Shown here piece after piece: positions 62,872 to 64,000 of a stretch of 64,000 nucleotides of DNA. Made by a program: the position numbers and the translations under genes. The DNA comes from Natroniella sp046097105 (GTDB taxonomy: Bacteria > Bacillota > Halanaerobiia > Halobacteroidales > Halobacteroidaceae). The notes below the pieces were generated by a model. The model saw only the letters and a list, made by a program, of their open reading frames with translations, searched no databases and was not told where the DNA came from. Within the stretch, counting starts at the first letter, position 1; each line of letters begins with the position of its first letter. The DNA lies in contig NZ_CP175562.1 of NCBI RefSeq assembly GCF_046097105.1, forward strand, positions 1,798,001 through 1,862,000. The letters run 5' to 3'.

Positions 62872-63456
62872 TTAATCTAAAAACTGGCTAATAAATTCTA
62901 TTACACGACCTTTACCTTCTCCAGTTTCAGCTGAAAAGAAAGTAAATGGAGTAAATTCAATCAAATCCAATTTCTTTTTAATTAATTTTTTCTGTTTATT
63001 TCTTTGGCTATTTTTAAGCTTATCTACTTTAGTGGCTACTACTAAAGTAGGCATGTTCATTTTTAACAACCAGTTATACATCATTAAATCATCATCAGTT
63101 GGTTTATGCCTTGCATCTATTACTAATAATACTGCCTCTAAATTTCTCCTATTAAATAAATAACTCTCAATCATGCTCCCCCATTCATCTTTAACCTCTT
63201 GAGGTACTCTAGCAAAACCATACCCTGGCAGATCAACAAAATAAAAATAATTATCTACTCTATAAAAATTAATTGTCTGTGTTTTCCCTGGTTTAGAACT
63301 GGTAAAAGCCATCTTACGACGATTAACAATATTATTAATCAATGATGACTTTCCTACATTAGAACGACCAGCTAAAGCTATTTCAGGAAGATGATGTCGA
63401 GGATAATCTTCAAATTTAGCTGCACTACGTATAAATTCCGGATCATTAACCTTCAT
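62872..63456 (-). CDS. engB: Ribosome biogenesis GTP-binding protein EngB (YsxC)
   Basis: 194 aa GTPase for 50S assembly. GRSNVGKSSLINNI, DLPGYGFARV, and TKVDKL. ATG 63456 has GGAGG 6 bases upstream and overlaps the lon stop by 11 bases. lon-ysxC is a conserved Firmicute pair. Confidence 0.96.
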   Translation of the reverse strand: MKVNDPEFIRSAAKFEDYPRHHLPEIALAGRSNVGKSSLINNIVNRRKMAFTSSKPGKTQTINFYRVDNYFYFVDLPGYGFARVPQEVKDEWGSMIESYLFNRRNLEAVLLVIDARHKPTDDDLMMYNWLLKMNMPTLVVATKVDKLKNSQRNKQKKLIKKKLDLIEFTPFTFFSAETGEGKGRVIEFISQFLD

Positions 63457-64000
63457 TCTCATCCTCCTTTATAATAACTTCTTCAAGAACTTGATCCATA
63501 TCTTCTACAAAAACAAACTCTAAGTCTCGCTTAATATTATCAGGAACCTCTTCTAAATCTTTTTTATTCTCATTACACAAAATCACCTTATCATTACCTG
63601 CTCGATGAGCTGCTAAAACCTTACTCTTAATTCCTCCAACAGGCAAGACTCTTCCACGTAGAGTTATTTCACCACTCATAGCTACCCTTCCACTGACCGG
63701 CTTGTTACTTAAAGCAGATACTAATGCTGTGGCTAATGTTATCCCTGCTGATGGCCCGTCCTTAGGAATAGCACCTTCTGGAATATGGACGTGAATATCA
63801 TACTTCTTATAAAAACCCTCAATAAAATCAAATTCTTCAGTTTTAGTGCGAACATAACTCATTGCTATTTGAGCTGATTCTTTCATTACATCTCCTAACT
63901 TCCCTGTTAAAATCAATTCTCCTTCACCTGGGATTATTGAGATTTCTATATTTAAAATGTCTCCTCCTGCTTGAGTCCAAGCTAAACCGGTTACTACACC
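63446..64000 (-). CDS. lon: ATP-dependent protease Lon, C-terminal part
   Basis: The frame is open to the window edge, so the N-terminal and AAA+ parts lie outside; 184 residues are visible. They cover the proteolytic domain: GVVTGLAWTQAGGDIL at the start, catalytic Ser in PKDGPSAGITLATAL and Lys in GGIKSKVLAAHRAG. Intact so far. Confidence 0.96.
   Translation of the reverse strand, partial: GVVTGLAWTQAGGDILNIEISIIPGEGELILTGKLGDVMKESAQIAMSYVRTKTEEFDFIEGFYKKYDIHVHIPEGAIPKDGPSAGITLATALVSALSNKPVSGRVAMSGEITLRGRVLPVGGIKSKVLAAHRAGNDKVILCNENKKDLEEVPDNIKRDLEFVFVEDMDQVLEEVIIKEDENEG

Overview
The window is a low-GC bacterial chromosome segment that looks like core genome. It carries alpha/beta-type SASP genes, spoIVFB, Prp with an N-terminally extended L27, two T-box leaders and clostridial gene orders (rplU-prp-rpmA-obgE, mre-min, nadD-yqeK-lytR-rsfS, lon-engB). 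Together with a complete Rnf complex this points to an anaerobic, spore-forming Firmicute. A halophilic Halanaerobiales/Halobacteroidaceae-like organism is my best guess, but that is inference from gene content and style and was not tested by search.

Layout. 1-2050: three tandem SASP genes behind a candidate sigma-G promoter, then a LysM-CAP secreted protein, all on +. From 2055 nearly everything is on the minus strand. 2055-4986 comEC-comEA (DNA uptake). 5088-8391: a mobile-looking repeat, leuS with a T-box, an unusual array of three hairpin repeats, and tRNA-Ala(GGC). 8555-13385: rsfS, an LCP protein, yqeK, a DEAD-box helicase and nadD. 13536-15742: a hypothetical gene that seems to start with ATC, and a lipoprotein pseudo-esterase. 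15864-18025 trkA/trkH (K+ uptake). 18490-22637: small Cys-rich protein, hslO, uppP, dsdA, CPBP protease. 23031-25890: proA, proB, yhbY. 25993-28874: obgE, rpmA, prp, rplU with a leader RNA and a strong promoter. 29048-40993: rng, spoIVFB, rodA, minE-minD-minC, mrdA, mreDCB, radC, maf and a Gx-type membrane protein: the cell-shape, division and sporulation block. 41595-49618: hemL, hemB, a P-loop protein, cobA-hemD fusion, hemC, a precorrin-2 dehydrogenase and hemA, i.e. glutamyl-tRNA to uroporphyrinogen III and on to sirohydrochlorin. 49890-55182: rnfCDGEAB, the ion-translocating ferredoxin:NAD+ oxidoreductase, with an RnfG that carries a duplicated FMN-binding domain. 55388-64000: a gene remnant, a SPOR protein, folC, an unknown beta-rich protein, an iron-sulfur flavoprotein, valS with T-box and promoter, mgsA, engB and the 3' part of lon.

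Intergenic regions are rich in repeats. Six copies of a MITE-like element share the same inverted ends but carry two different kinds of core (about 156 bp, or 224-304 bp). A second, TTAAGT-rich palindromic family occurs two to three times, one copy lying inside a third palindrome. I found no prophage, CRISPR array, rRNA or transposase gene. I also found no clear new multi-gene system. The most unusual items are the doubled RnfG, the two-core MITE family, the ATC start, the nucleophile-less esterase lipoprotein and the hairpin array between tRNA-Ala and leuS.
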